The notes under the pieces are model-generated. The model was given only the letters and a program-made list of their open reading frames with translations, was not told the origin of the DNA and made no database searches. From assembly GCA_947632555.1 (NCBI GenBank), contig CANRPU010000012.1, forward strand, positions 1 through 64,000: a DNA stretch of 64,000 bases. The letters are read 5' to 3'. The position numbers were made by a program, and so were the translations under genes. This stretch comes from an uncultured Lachnospiraceae bacterium. GTDB lineage: Bacteria > Bacillota > Clostridia > Lachnospirales > Lachnospiraceae. Below, piece by piece: positions 52,347 through 63,184 of the stretch. Numbering within the stretch: position 1 is the first letter of the stretch; every line of letters starts with the position of its first letter.

Positions 52347-52832
52347 CTATTGCCTGTTAATATAATTGATCAGCCCTTCCGCGGCGATGATCTTCTGCAT
52401 AAAAGGCGGAAAAGCCTGCCCTTGAAAGGAAGTTCCTCTGGTAAGATCGGTGATGATACCGGAATCAAAATCCACTTCCACCTCATCTCCCGCCTGAATG
52501 CCTCTGGCCGCTTCGGGACACTCGATAATGGGAAGCCCGATATTGATGGCGTTGCGGTAAAAAATGCGGGCAAACGTTTCCGCTATCACGCAGCTTACTC
52601 CTGCGGCCTTAATGGCAATGGGCGCGTGTTCCCTGGAAGAACCACAGCCAAAATTTTTGTCCGCCACGATAATATCGCCTTTTTTGACTTTTTTGATAAA
52701 TTCTTTGTCAATATCCTCCATACAGTGAGCCGCCAGTTCCGCCGGATCGGAGGAATTCAGATACCTTGCGGGAATGATCACGTCCGTATCCACATTGTCC
52801 CCGTATTTAAATACTGTTCCTTTTGCGTTCAT
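52347..52832 (-). CDS. leuD: 3-isopropylmalate dehydratase small subunit
   Basis: A 161-aa LeuD, the short form found in Clostridia and archaea. It has [18 protein letters not shown] and the [10 protein letters not shown] motif. With LeuC it isomerises isopropylmalate in leucine synthesis. Confidence 0.93.
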   Translation of the reverse strand: MNAKGTVFKYGDNVDTDVIIPARYLNSSDPAELAAHCMEDIDKEFIKKVKKGDIIVADKNFGCGSSREHAPIAIKAAGVSCVIAETFARIFYRNAINIGLPIIECPEAARGIQAGDEVEVDFDSGIITDLTRGTSFQGQAFPPFMQKIIAAEGLINYINRQ

Positions 52833-52849
52833 CGCTCTTCCTCCTCTTC

Positions 52850-54109
52850 CTATAACGCTTCCGGGCCGGAAATCTTACCGGTCACGGCGCTGGCAGCGGC
52901 CACCGCGGGACTGGCCAGATAAATTTCGGAGCTGACGTGCCCCATACGGCCCACAAAATTGCGGTTGGTAGTGGATACACAGCGTTCTCCTTCGGCCAGA
53001 ATACCCATATAGCCGCCCAGGCAGGGGCCGCAGGTAGGCGTGCTGACTACCGCGCCAGCCTCGATAAATATCTTTAAAAGGCCTTCTTCCATGGCATCCA
53101 TGTAAATCTTCTGGGTGGCGGGAATAATGATACACCGCATCCCCTTGGCTACATGGCGCCCCTTCAATACTTCCGCGGCGGTCCTTAGATCTTCCAGCCT
53201 GCCGTTGGTGCAGGAACCGATCACCACCTGATCGATGGCGATGTCCCCCACTTCATCGATCGTGTGGGTGTTTTCCGGCAGATGGGGAAAGGCCACCGTA
53301 GATTTCAGAGAGCTCAGATCCACGGTATATTCTTCATCGTACACCGCGTCCGCATCCGCTTCATAAACGGTATAGGAACGATTGGAATGTTCTTTCATGT
53401 ATGTTTTAGCGGCGTCATCCACAGGGAAGATCCCGTTCTTGGCGCCGGCCTCGATAGCCATATTGGCAATGGTAAAACGGTCATCCATGGTCAGATGGGA
53501 AATACCGTCCCCGGTAAATTCCAGAGATTTATAGAGCGCGCCGTCCACTCCTATCATACCGATGATATGTAAGATCACATCCTTTCCGGAAACCCATCTG
53601 GAAGGTTTCCCCGTCAGGACGATCCTGATCGCGGCAGGCACCTTAAACCATGCTTTGCCGGTGGCCATTCCCGCCGCCATGTCGGTGCTCCCGACGCCGG
53701 TGGAAAAAGCGCCCAGCGCGCCATAGGTACAGGTATGGGAATCCGCTCCGATGATCACATCCCCTGCCACGGTCAGTCCTTTTTCCGGCAGAAGGGCATG
53801 TTCGATTCCCATTTCTCCTACTTCAAAATAATTGGTGATCTGATTTTTTCTTGCGAATTCCCGGACACATTTACAGTGTTCCGCGGATTTGATATCCTTA
53901 TTGGGTACAAAATGATCCGGTACAAGGGCGATCTTATCCTTGTCAAATACGCCCTTTTTGTTCATTTTTTCCATTTCCTTGATCGCTACCGGGCTGGTGA
54001 TGTCATTGCCCAGTACCAGGTCCAGATCTGCCTCTATCAGCTGTCCCGCTTCCACAGACGCCAGATGCGCGTGAGCGGCCAGAATCTTCTGCGTCATTGT
54101 CATTCCCAT
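52850..54109 (-). CDS. leuC: 3-isopropylmalate dehydratase large subunit
   Basis: A 419-aa aconitase-family protein with the 4Fe-4S cysteines in IGSCTNGR and CGPCLGG, plus [15 protein letters not shown]. It is first in leuCD. Alternative starts (three ATGs within the first five codons) are possible; GGAGG favours the first. Confidence 0.94.
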   Translation of the reverse strand: MGMTMTQKILAAHAHLASVEAGQLIEADLDLVLGNDITSPVAIKEMEKMNKKGVFDKDKIALVPDHFVPNKDIKSAEHCKCVREFARKNQITNYFEVGEMGIEHALLPEKGLTVAGDVIIGADSHTCTYGALGAFSTGVGSTDMAAGMATGKAWFKVPAAIRIVLTGKPSRWVSGKDVILHIIGMIGVDGALYKSLEFTGDGISHLTMDDRFTIANMAIEAGAKNGIFPVDDAAKTYMKEHSNRSYTVYEADADAVYDEEYTVDLSSLKSTVAFPHLPENTHTIDEVGDIAIDQVVIGSCTNGRLEDLRTAAEVLKGRHVAKGMRCIIIPATQKIYMDAMEEGLLKIFIEAGAVVSTPTCGPCLGGYMGILAEGERCVSTTNRNFVGRMGHVSSEIYLASPAVAAASAVTGKISGPEAL

Positions 54110-54152
54110 AGGGGTTCTCCTCCTTCAGCTCCGTATTCCTAATCCATATTTA

Positions 54153-54181
54153 ACTATAATCCGTAATGACGCCGATGTAAA
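54153..54181 (-). promoter_or_regulatory. leuCD promoter
   Basis: -35 TTTACA (54181-54176), 17-bp spacer, -10 TATAGT (54158-54153). The leader is short, so T-box control is excluded here. Confidence 0.65.
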
Positions 54182-54190
54182 GGACTTCTT

Positions 54191-56503
54191 TTATCCTGAA
54201 CAGGGGAAAACCAGAAATACCTTGAACAGATCCCCGTCGTTTTCCAGCCTGAAGATCCCGCCCTGCAGTTCCGTTAAGCTCTTGGCAATGGCCAGTCCCA
54301 GACCGCTTCCTTCCGTGTTCCGGGAGGCATCTCCCCGCACAAACCGCTCCGCCAGTTCCGACGCGTCCATGGTGATCTCCGATGCGGAAATATTTTTCAG
54401 GGAAATATGGATCTGTCCTTCTTCCACCTTTCCCCGCACATAGACTCTGGTCCCTTCCAGCGCGTATTTGGCGATATTCTGAAACAGGTTTTCAAAGATC
54501 CGGTAAGTTTTCTGGCTGTCCAGGCTCACAATGACTTTTTCTTCCGGCAGTTCCAGCCTTACATCCAGCCTGGCCGCCTCCAGCTTATCCGCGATCTCCA
54601 GTCGGACCTGCTTTATCAGGCTGCAGATATCCACGTTCACGTACCGCAGGTTCATGGCTCCGCTGGTGGCCTTGGAAACCTCGAATAAATCCTCGATCAA
54701 CACCTTCAGCCTCTGACATTTTTTCTCCAGGATCTCCAGATATTCCTGTTTCTGCTCCGGTGTGGCATTTTCGTCTTTCATCAGATCCACATAGGTGGTA
54801 ATGGCGGTGAGCGGCGTTTTTAAGTCATGGGACACATTGGTGATCAGTTCGGATTTCATCCGCTGGCTTCTGGTTTCCGCTTCTACTGCCGCCCTGAAGC
54901 CGCCCTGGATCTTTAACAGTTCCTCCTTTAACGGATTAAAGATACCCATATCTTCTCTGATCTCCACGTTCAGATCGCCCTGGGAGATCTCCCGGATCCT
55001 GGAGAGCAGCAGACGGTATTTTTTCTGTATCCTGCTGACATAGACGCGCAGAGCCAGATATACTAACAGGCAGTACACGAGCAGCAGAGCAAATTCCGGG
55101 CTGGCCATCAGCAGGATCACTGCCGTCAGCCCGTTGATCAGGACGATCTTCAGGATCTGCCGGTGGGCCTTTCTGGTAAGGTCGAGATGTTCCAGGGAAT
55201 CCGCCAGCTTTAAGAAATGTTTTTTGCAGAAAGGGAAAAAGCGGTAGATCAGACTGTATTCCCTGACATAGCCTCGTATTCCCTTTTCCCAAAGCGGCCG
55301 CGCGCACAGTCCCAGGTACCAGGCGGCCAGAAACAGCAGATACAGTATCAAAGCGTGCTTCAGAAACGCCAGATCATCCGCGTTCCTCCCGGACAGTCCA
55401 AAGAACGCCTGCAGGTTATTCGCGCTGATACCCTCCAGAAGTCTGGCGATCTCTCCCACGAATTCCTGCAGAAAAGCAGCCAGCCATACAAACAGAAACA
55501 CCAGTATTTCCGCGGGCATCCGGAAGATCCTGCCGGCGAAAACGGCTGTTCCTCCCAGCTTTCGCAGCGGCAGGAGAAAGGCCAGTACAAACACGGACAG
55601 TCCGGCAATCTGAAGCCACGTGTAGATGCCGGAACTATCATAGAGCCCGAAAATGTCCATATACGTAATATACGTAGCGCTGCCGTTTTTGCTTTCCAGA
55701 TACAGGTATCCACGGGAGATCTTCTCCCAGTTTTCCTTGGTAAAGCCGTAAATGATCCGGCAGTTTTCCGGCCCTTCTCCGTACTGCAGAATATCATAAT
55801 TGCTGCTGTTTCCAAAAAGATCATCCCTGCTTTCTCCCAGATATCTGCTTTCCTCCAGATATCCTTCCAGAAGCTTGTTTTTGATCAGCAGACAGTCAGC
55901 GGCATTTTTGATCAGCCGGTCCGAGTTTTCCGACTGGGCATCCACCACTTCGGCAAACCCGTTTTCGTCAAACAAAATCTCCAGATAATAAAAATAATCT
56001 TCTTTGCGCAGGCTCCCTGTTACGGTATTGCTGATGGAGATCCCGGAATCCAGGTCTTCAATATAGTAGTCACAGATGCCAAGCTCTCTGACCGCGTTGT
56101 TTTCCACATTTTCCCTCATAGTGTCGTTAAAGACCTGTTCCACGCTGGAATAATAGGCCGCTTCCGTGGTTTCGGCCCCTATATACTCTAAGAGCAGATT
56201 ATAAAGACTGTGGGTCAGACCCTTGATATCGGATATATACAGATCGCTGTAGCGCTGCGGTTTTCCGGTAAGTTTTTCCTGCAGATTCTTATAGAGCACG
56301 TAGTTTTCTTTTAACAGTTCCTTCAGACTGCGGCCGTACTCAAAAGGATTTTGCCGGTTGGCTCTGACATATTCCTGGACGCTGCCGTAAGTACTTATGA
56401 TGATGGCTGCCGCCAGCAGCGGAACCAGCAGGGAGATCACGACAAACGGCCATTTTTTTCCTTTTACCTGCTCTTCTTTTTTGTTTCTCTCTTCCATCTG
56501 CAT
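54191..56503 (-). CDS. Sensor histidine kinase
   Basis: A 770-aa membrane kinase. A first span (about 19-40) is followed by an extracytoplasmic sensor domain (about 40-285), several further spans to about residue 475, a HAMP-like linker, and the catalytic part. This shows H-box ELITNVSHDLKTPLTAI (His near 555), N-box FENLFQNIAKYA and G-box EGSGLGLAIAKSL. It phosphorylates the response regulator encoded 9 bases upstream. The signal is unknown. Confidence 0.9.
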   Translation of the reverse strand: MQMEERNKKEEQVKGKKWPFVVISLLVPLLAAAIIISTYGSVQEYVRANRQNPFEYGRSLKELLKENYVLYKNLQEKLTGKPQRYSDLYISDIKGLTHSLYNLLLEYIGAETTEAAYYSSVEQVFNDTMRENVENNAVRELGICDYYIEDLDSGISISNTVTGSLRKEDYFYYLEILFDENGFAEVVDAQSENSDRLIKNAADCLLIKNKLLEGYLEESRYLGESRDDLFGNSSNYDILQYGEGPENCRIIYGFTKENWEKISRGYLYLESKNGSATYITYMDIFGLYDSSGIYTWLQIAGLSVFVLAFLLPLRKLGGTAVFAGRIFRMPAEILVFLFVWLAAFLQEFVGEIARLLEGISANNLQAFFGLSGRNADDLAFLKHALILYLLFLAAWYLGLCARPLWEKGIRGYVREYSLIYRFFPFCKKHFLKLADSLEHLDLTRKAHRQILKIVLINGLTAVILLMASPEFALLLVYCLLVYLALRVYVSRIQKKYRLLLSRIREISQGDLNVEIREDMGIFNPLKEELLKIQGGFRAAVEAETRSQRMKSELITNVSHDLKTPLTAITTYVDLMKDENATPEQKQEYLEILEKKCQRLKVLIEDLFEVSKATSGAMNLRYVNVDICSLIKQVRLEIADKLEAARLDVRLELPEEKVIVSLDSQKTYRIFENLFQNIAKYALEGTRVYVRGKVEEGQIHISLKNISASEITMDASELAERFVRGDASRNTEGSGLGLAIAKSLTELQGGIFRLENDGDLFKVFLVFPCSG

Positions 56504-56512
56504 CCTCCGGCG

Positions 56513-57220
56513 CTACTGCTTTTCTATCTTATAACCCACACCCCACACCACCTTTAAATATTTGGGATTTCTGGGATCGATCTCGATCTTTTCACGGATA
56601 TTTCGTACATGCACCATAATGGTATCGGTATTCACCGCCTTTTCGTTCCAGATCCGCTCATAGATCTCATCCGCTGAAAATACCCGTCCGGGATTTTTGA
56701 TGAGAAGCTGTACGATCTTAAATTCCGTAGGCGTCATTTGTACCGGACTGCCGTCCACGAACACCTCCACGGTTTCCTCGTTCAGTTCCAGTCCTCCGAT
56801 GGTAAAGATATGTCCGTCCGGTTCCGTCTTTGTGGCGTTTAAATATTTCGCGTATCTGCGCAGCTGGGAATGTATGCGGGCCAGCAGCTCCATGGGCGTA
56901 AACGGTTTCGTCACGTAGTCATCCGCTCCCATGTTCAGTCCCATGATCTTATCCATATCCTCGGATTTTGCGGACAGCATGATAACGGGAAAATCCAGTC
57001 CCCTTTCCCGCAGTTTCATCAACATGGTCATGCCGTCCATCACAGGCATCATGATATCCACGATGCCAAGATGTATTTCCGTTTCTTCCGCGGCTTTCAG
57101 CCCCTGCGCCCCGTTGGCCGCCTGCACTACCTCATACCCCTGGTTCTTCAGGTAGATTTCTATCCCCTCCCGGATCTCCTTATCGTCCTCCACTATCAAA
57201 ATACGGTATTTATCTTCCAC
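56513..57220 (-). CDS. OmpR-family response regulator
   Basis: A 235-aa regulator with a receiver domain (acidic VEDD near 10, phospho-acceptor Asp in GIVDIMMPVMDG, LSAKSE, GADDYVTKPF) and a winged-helix DNA-binding domain (about 130-233). It starts at GTG (57220) with GGAGGG six bases upstream. It is first in the two-component operon. Confidence 0.92.
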   Translation of the reverse strand: MEDKYRILIVEDDKEIREGIEIYLKNQGYEVVQAANGAQGLKAAEETEIHLGIVDIMMPVMDGMTMLMKLRERGLDFPVIMLSAKSEDMDKIMGLNMGADDYVTKPFTPMELLARIHSQLRRYAKYLNATKTEPDGHIFTIGGLELNEETVEVFVDGSPVQMTPTEFKIVQLLIKNPGRVFSADEIYERIWNEKAVNTDTIMVHVRNIREKIEIDPRNPKYLKVVWGVGYKIEKQ

Positions 57221-57237
57221 TCTCCACCCTCCGTTAC

Positions 57238-57258
57238 GCGGAAATCTCCCGTTTCCGC
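57238..57258 (-). promoter_or_regulatory. Leader stem-loop before the response regulator
   Basis: A perfect 7-bp stem GCGGAAA/TTTCCGC with a 7-base loop lies just before the ribosome site (57225-57230). It may affect translation or mRNA stability. Confidence 0.35.
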
Positions 57259-57267
57259 CGCTCTTTC

Positions 57268-57296
57268 ATTATATTGTCCCTACAGATTTTACGCAA
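57268..57296 (-). promoter_or_regulatory. Promoter of the two-component operon
   Basis: -35 TTGCGT (57296-57291), 17-bp spacer, -10 TATAAT (57273-57268). Confidence 0.65.
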
Positions 57297-57331
57297 TCAT
57301 CTTAACGCTGAATTTCAAATTTCAGATACAG

Positions 57332-57371
57332 AAAAAGCCAAAGAATTTCTAAAGAAACCCTTTGGCCTTCC
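57332..57371 (-). terminator. Terminator after the ABC exporter
   Basis: On the minus strand GCCAAAG (57366-57360 side) and CTTTGGC (57343-57337) form a stem followed by TTTTT (57336-57332). Confidence 0.7.
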
Positions 57372-57388
57372 GTATACCGCGAAGCGTT

Positions 57389-59194
57389 TCAGCTCTGTAT
57401 CATCTTCATTCTGTAAAATTCGCCTTTCAAAGCCATCAGTTCTTCAAACGTACCATATTCCACGCAGTGGCCTTCCGCGATCACCGCGATCTTATCCGCG
57501 TCCCGTATGGTGGAAAGCCGGTGGGCCACAATAAAGGTAGTACGCCCCTCGGTCAGGTTCCGCAGGGCCTGCTGGATCAGTTTTTCGGAAATGCTGTCCA
57601 GCGCCGAAGTGGCCTCGTCCAGCACGATCACCCTGGGATTGCGGATCAGCGCCCTGGCAATGGCGATCCTCTGCCTCTGCCCGCCGGAAAGTTTCCCGCC
57701 GTGCTCCCCCACCTGGGTGTCAAGCCCTTCCGGCAGGGAACGGATAAATTCTTCCAGGTTGGCCGCTTTTATGATCTCCGCAAGCTGCTCCTCCGATACC
57801 TCGCCGCATCCGTAAATAATATTGTCCCGTATGGTGCCGGAAAAAAGAATGGAGGTCTGCGGCACCACCGCCAGATGCTTTCTGTAGGTACGCAGATCGA
57901 TCTCCCGCAGGTCGCGGCCGTCCATGAGAACGCTTCCCTCTTCCGCTAAGTGAAACCCGATGACCAGATTGAGTATCGTGGATTTCCCCGCGCCGGACTC
58001 TCCCACCAGGGCGATGGTTTCTCCCTGCTCCACCTTCAGGTTCAGATCCTTCAATACGGGAGAATCCGTATTTTTATAGCAAAATCCCACATGCCGGAAC
58101 TCAAAGCGGCCTTCCACCCCGCGCAGCTGCTCCTTGCCTTCGTTCTGTTCCACATCTTCGGACAGCAGCACCTCGCCGATGGAATTGACGGATTCAATTC
58201 CCTTGGTGATAGTGGGCAGCAGGGTGACAATGGCGGACACCTGATTCACCACCGTGGCAAAGTAGCTCTGATAAAGGGTGATGTCCCCCGCCAGTATCCT
58301 GCCTTTCCACGCCAGATACCCGGTAAAGCCCAGGCAGATGACCTGAAATATCTGGAAGACTGCCCAGCCCACGGAACCGAACAGGGCCTGCACCAGATCC
58401 AGCTTATAGCCCTTCTCCGCCACCGCGAACAGCTGTCCGCTCATTTTTTCCACTTCTTCATCTTCCAGAGCGTGGGCTCTCGTGACGGGTACCAGTTCCA
58501 CCATTTCCATGACCCTGGCTGAAGTTTCTTCCATTTCTTTACGAAATTCGTTGTTTCTGAGCCTCATGGCGTTCCGGAAAGTTACCATGGTCACAGCCGC
58601 CACCGGCGCCGTGATCAGAAAGAACAAAAACACGATCAGGCTCTTGGAAACGGTTACCGCCAGCGCGATGCCGATATTCAGCACAATGTTCAGGATACTC
58701 AGAAACATCTGGGTGGAAAGATTTTCCACCGCCTCCACATCCCGCATGATCTTACTCTGGAGCCTGCCGGACTGGGTTTCCACATGGTAGGAAATAGAAA
58801 GCTGCTGCAGCTTCCGGATCAGCGCTTTCCGCAAACCCGTTTCCGCGTAGCGGGTGGCCAGGCTCTTGTAGGAAGTATACAGGTAATTCATAGGGACGTT
58901 CAGGACGATCAGCCCCGTTTCCAGAATCGCGTAAAAAAGAACGTTCCGAAGGGTATTGGGGTTTTGGGACGTAACGTCATTGATGATATTGGCAGTCAGG
59001 ATCGGAAGCACCCATACACAGGCGTGCTTGATAAAAAAGCATACCACCGCCATGACAAATTTGTGATAATTCCCTTTGTAGAGAGAAATCAGAATGCGGA
59101 TGGGATGCCCTTTGTGACGCCGGTAGCTCTCCAGGAACCAGCTTTCGGTATCCAGCCCCTTTTTCGGAGCTGTCTTCTTTTCAAAATCTTTCAT
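57389..59194 (-). CDS. ABC exporter, fused membrane and ATPase domains
   Basis: A 601-aa half-transporter with six membrane segments (about 45-330) and a C-terminal ATPase: Walker A GESGAGKST, signature LSGGQRQR, Walker B VIVLDEATS and the H-loop VAHRLST. It belongs to the MsbA/multidrug exporter type and should act as a homodimer; the substrate is unknown. No partner half-transporter is adjacent. Confidence 0.9.
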   Translation of the reverse strand: MKDFEKKTAPKKGLDTESWFLESYRRHKGHPIRILISLYKGNYHKFVMAVVCFFIKHACVWVLPILTANIINDVTSQNPNTLRNVLFYAILETGLIVLNVPMNYLYTSYKSLATRYAETGLRKALIRKLQQLSISYHVETQSGRLQSKIMRDVEAVENLSTQMFLSILNIVLNIGIALAVTVSKSLIVFLFFLITAPVAAVTMVTFRNAMRLRNNEFRKEMEETSARVMEMVELVPVTRAHALEDEEVEKMSGQLFAVAEKGYKLDLVQALFGSVGWAVFQIFQVICLGFTGYLAWKGRILAGDITLYQSYFATVVNQVSAIVTLLPTITKGIESVNSIGEVLLSEDVEQNEGKEQLRGVEGRFEFRHVGFCYKNTDSPVLKDLNLKVEQGETIALVGESGAGKSTILNLVIGFHLAEEGSVLMDGRDLREIDLRTYRKHLAVVPQTSILFSGTIRDNIIYGCGEVSEEQLAEIIKAANLEEFIRSLPEGLDTQVGEHGGKLSGGQRQRIAIARALIRNPRVIVLDEATSALDSISEKLIQQALRNLTEGRTTFIVAHRLSTIRDADKIAVIAEGHCVEYGTFEELMALKGEFYRMKMIQS

Positions 59195-59211
59195 GCTCGC
59201 CGCCTCTTTAT

Positions 59212-59253
59212 AAAAAGAGCAGATAACCGGCGCTTCCGCACAATTACCTGCTC
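59212..59253 (-). terminator. Terminator of the ilv operon
   Basis: GAGCAGGTAA pairs with TTATCTGCTC at 9 of 10 positions, followed by TTTTT on the minus strand, just after the ilvC stop. Confidence 0.75.
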
Positions 59254-59267
59254 CTTAAGGATCCGGA

Positions 59268-60353
<1,086 letters not shown>

Positions 60354-60368
60354 TTAACGCCCGGCCCG

Positions 60369-60887
60369 CTACTCTGTGATATAGGTCACGTTTTCCGTGC
60401 CGCGTCCCAGGCCGGCGATACCGGTTCTGGCCAGCTCCAGGATCTCATAGCCCTCCAAAAGGCTGATAAAGGCCTCCAGCTTCGCCTGGTTGCCCGTCAT
60501 CTCCACGATCAGGCTGTCCGGCGCCACGTCAATGATATTGGCGCGGAAGATTCCCGCAAGAGAAATCACGCCCTGTCTTTCGTCCGCCTTCACCCGTACC
60601 TTGATCAGGGCCAGCTCCCTGTATACGCTTTCGTCAGGCTTTAACTCCTTGATATCCCTTACATCCACCAGTTTGGCTACCTGTTTTTCGATCTGCTCCA
60701 GGATCTGGTCATCTCCGCTTGTCACAATGGTGATCCTGCTGAATCTGGGATCCGCCGTAACGCCCGCGGTAATACTTTCAATATTGTATCCACGCCTGGA
60801 AAAAAGTCCGGTGATACGGCTCAATACGCCCGATTTGTTGTCCGCCAAAAGCTGAAACACTTTTCTACGCAAAATCTTGTCCTCCAC
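60369..60887 (-). CDS. ilvN: Acetolactate synthase small subunit, copy 2
   Basis: A 172-aa regulatory subunit with an N-terminal ACT domain (LADNKSGVLSRITGLFSRRGYNIESI) and the small-subunit C-terminal domain. It is close to canonical IlvH/IlvN sequences. It gives valine feedback control and activates the catalytic subunit. It is the second such gene in this operon. Confidence 0.9.
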   Translation of the reverse strand: MEDKILRRKVFQLLADNKSGVLSRITGLFSRRGYNIESITAGVTADPRFSRITIVTSGDDQILEQIEKQVAKLVDVRDIKELKPDESVYRELALIKVRVKADERQGVISLAGIFRANIIDVAPDSLIVEMTGNQAKLEAFISLLEGYEILELARTGIAGLGRGTENVTYITE

Positions 60888-60963
60888 ACCATTATCCTTA
60901 ATTTCTTACTATAACAACACTTTTTCCGCTTGTCAACTGTCTGGCTTGTCCTGTTTGTCAGGT

Positions 60964-61452
60964 TCAGCCGTCGCTCTCCGCGCATTTGGTAAGCGCCAGA
61001 GTTCCCGTGCGGGCCACTTCCACTATACTGATGGAAGAAAGCATGCTCAAAAAGAGTTTTGTGCGCTCAGGCGTATCGCAGACCTGGATCATCATTTGGT
61101 TTTTGGACATATCCACGATATCCGCCTTCATCATTTCACTGATCTCCATGATCTCTCTGCGCGTATTCTTGTTGTACTTTACCTTGACCAGCATAAGTTC
61201 CCTGCTGATACTCTGCGCCTCGTCAAAAGTACGCACTTTGATCACGTCCAGCTTTTTGTTCAGCTGTTTTTCGATCTGCTCAATGGTGCGCTCGTTTCCG
61301 CTGCTGACGATCGTCATGCAGGAAACGGCGGAATCGTCGGTTTCCCCCACCGCCAGGCTGTCGATATTGAAGCATCGGCGGGAAAAGAGTCCGGCCACCT
61401 TGCACAATACGCCGGAACGGTTCTCCACCAGTACCGAATATATCTTTCTCAT
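60964..61452 (-). CDS. Acetolactate synthase small subunit, copy 1
   Basis: A 162-aa ACT-domain protein (VENRSGVLCKVAGLFSRRCFNIDSLAVG) directly after ilvB. It is diverged from the downstream copy; the region after the ACT domain is less conserved. It may be the specific partner of the adjacent IlvB, or a regulator with different ligand response. Confidence 0.85.
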   Translation of the reverse strand: MRKIYSVLVENRSGVLCKVAGLFSRRCFNIDSLAVGETDDSAVSCMTIVSSGNERTIEQIEKQLNKKLDVIKVRTFDEAQSISRELMLVKVKYNKNTRREIMEISEMMKADIVDMSKNQMMIQVCDTPERTKLFLSMLSSISIVEVARTGTLALTKCAESDG

Positions 61453-61468
61453 AATGTGTTCTTCCTTT

Positions 61469-63085
61469 CTATTTTACCAGGTCCATGGGATCTATCAGAC
61501 ACTCTAACAGCATGGTTTCGTCCTTTTTCAAAAACAGATCCAGCACCTCTTCCATCCCGTTTCCGTCCTTCAGGCGCAGAAAAGGAATATTGTACGCCGC
61601 GGACAGTTTCTCCAGATCGGGGCTGCCGGACAGATCCACCACCGAGTAATGGTCTTTATAAGTATAATGCTGATATTCTCTGACCATGCCCAGGTAATTG
61701 TTTTTCAGGACCACGATCTTAACGGGTATATGATGCTGCTGTATGGTGGCAAGCTCCATCATGGACATCTGGAAAGAACCGTCACCGCAGACCGCGATGA
61801 CCTGCCGGTCCATGGCGGCCAGCTTGGCTCCCATGGCGGCCGGAATGGAATACCCCATGGTTCCCATGCCGCCTGAGGTCAGGAATCTGCCTTTTTTCAC
61901 GATATGATATCCGCAGGACCAGATCTGGTTCTGTCCCACGTCCGCCACGTAGATGCCGTCATCCTTCATCTTTTCGGAGAGCCTCCTGATAAAGGCGGCC
62001 GGATCCACATAGGCCGGGTTGGGCGTCCTCTTTTTTTCCATGCTCTGCCGGTATCCGTCCAGCGTCCGGATCCATTCTTCATGCTCGCAGGAAAAATCCT
62101 GCTCCAGGAAATCCCGGAAAATGGAGCCGGCATCGCCTACCAGGGGAATGGTGGGGCCGGCGTTCTTTCCGATTTCCGCCGGATCCACATCCATATGCAC
62201 CAGCACCTTGTTCTGGGTGATCAGATCGGGCTGGCTCACCGCCCGGTCCGCCACTCTGGCGCCCACCATGATCAGCAGATCGGATTCGTTCATGGCTCTG
62301 TTGGCGTAGGCTTTGCCGTTGTTGCCTACCATGCCGTAATACAGCGGATGCTCCGTGGGCATAACGCCGATGCCCATCATGGTGGAAACCACGGGGATCC
62401 TGTGCTTTTCCGCGAACCGCCGCAGTTCTTCCTGGGCATCGCTCAACAGCACGCCGCCGCCCGCGCAGATAATGGGCTTTTGGGCATGCTCCAATTCCTT
62501 TACTACTTTTTTGATCTGTACGATATGCCCCTTGACTGTAGGTTTATAAGTGCGTAAGGACACCGACTCCGGATAGGAAAAATGTCCGATGGCCGCGTTC
62601 TGGATATCAATGGGCACGTCGATCAGCACCGGCCCTTTTCTTCCCGAATTGGCAATATGGAAAGCTTCCTTAAAGATCCTGGGTATGTCCTGGACATTCT
62701 TGACCAGATAGCTGTATTTCACAAACGATTCCACCGCTCCCGTGATATCCGCTTCCTGAAACACATCACTGCCCAGCAGCTCGCTGTTTACCTGTCCCGT
62801 AATACAGATCAAGGGAATACTGTCGGCAAAGGCGGTGGCGATCCCCGTGATGACATTGGTGGCGCCGGGACCGCTGGTGACCGCGCAGACTCCCGGTCTT
62901 CCCGTTATCCTCGCCATACCGCTGGCCGCGTGGGCCGCGTTCTGCTCCGTTCTGATCAGCACGGTCCTGATCCCGGACTGCAGGATACTGTTATAAAAAG
63001 GACAGATGGCAACGCCCGGATAGCCGAAGACCACGTTGACGCCTTCCGCTTCCAGACATTTAATGATCGCATCAGCACCTATCAT
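61469..63085 (-). CDS. ilvB: Acetolactate synthase catalytic subunit
   Basis: A 538-aa thiamine-diphosphate enzyme, with the catalytic glutamate in IRTEQNAAHAASG, FAD/hinge region, and TPP motif GDGSFQMSMMELATIQQHHIPVKIVVLKNN in its last third. It is slightly shorter than typical (about 560). It is first in ilvB-ilvN-ilvN-ilvC. Confidence 0.92.
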   Translation of the reverse strand: MIGADAIIKCLEAEGVNVVFGYPGVAICPFYNSILQSGIRTVLIRTEQNAAHAASGMARITGRPGVCAVTSGPGATNVITGIATAFADSIPLICITGQVNSELLGSDVFQEADITGAVESFVKYSYLVKNVQDIPRIFKEAFHIANSGRKGPVLIDVPIDIQNAAIGHFSYPESVSLRTYKPTVKGHIVQIKKVVKELEHAQKPIICAGGGVLLSDAQEELRRFAEKHRIPVVSTMMGIGVMPTEHPLYYGMVGNNGKAYANRAMNESDLLIMVGARVADRAVSQPDLITQNKVLVHMDVDPAEIGKNAGPTIPLVGDAGSIFRDFLEQDFSCEHEEWIRTLDGYRQSMEKKRTPNPAYVDPAAFIRRLSEKMKDDGIYVADVGQNQIWSCGYHIVKKGRFLTSGGMGTMGYSIPAAMGAKLAAMDRQVIAVCGDGSFQMSMMELATIQQHHIPVKIVVLKNNYLGMVREYQHYTYKDHYSVVDLSGSPDLEKLSAAYNIPFLRLKDGNGMEEVLDLFLKKDETMLLECLIDPMDLVK

Positions 63086-63122
63086 ATTACTTCCTCCTTT
63101 GGCAAAATCACATATACACAGT

Positions 63123-63152
63123 ATTTTAGCACAGTAAAGTCACTGGATTCAA
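63123..63152 (-). promoter_or_regulatory. ilv operon promoter
   Basis: -35 TTGAAT (63152-63147), 18-bp spacer, -10 TAAAAT (63128-63123). The leader is under 40 bases, too short for a T-box. Confidence 0.55.
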
Positions 63153-63184
63153 CCTGTTTTTATTTTCCTGCCCGCAAAGCCTTC

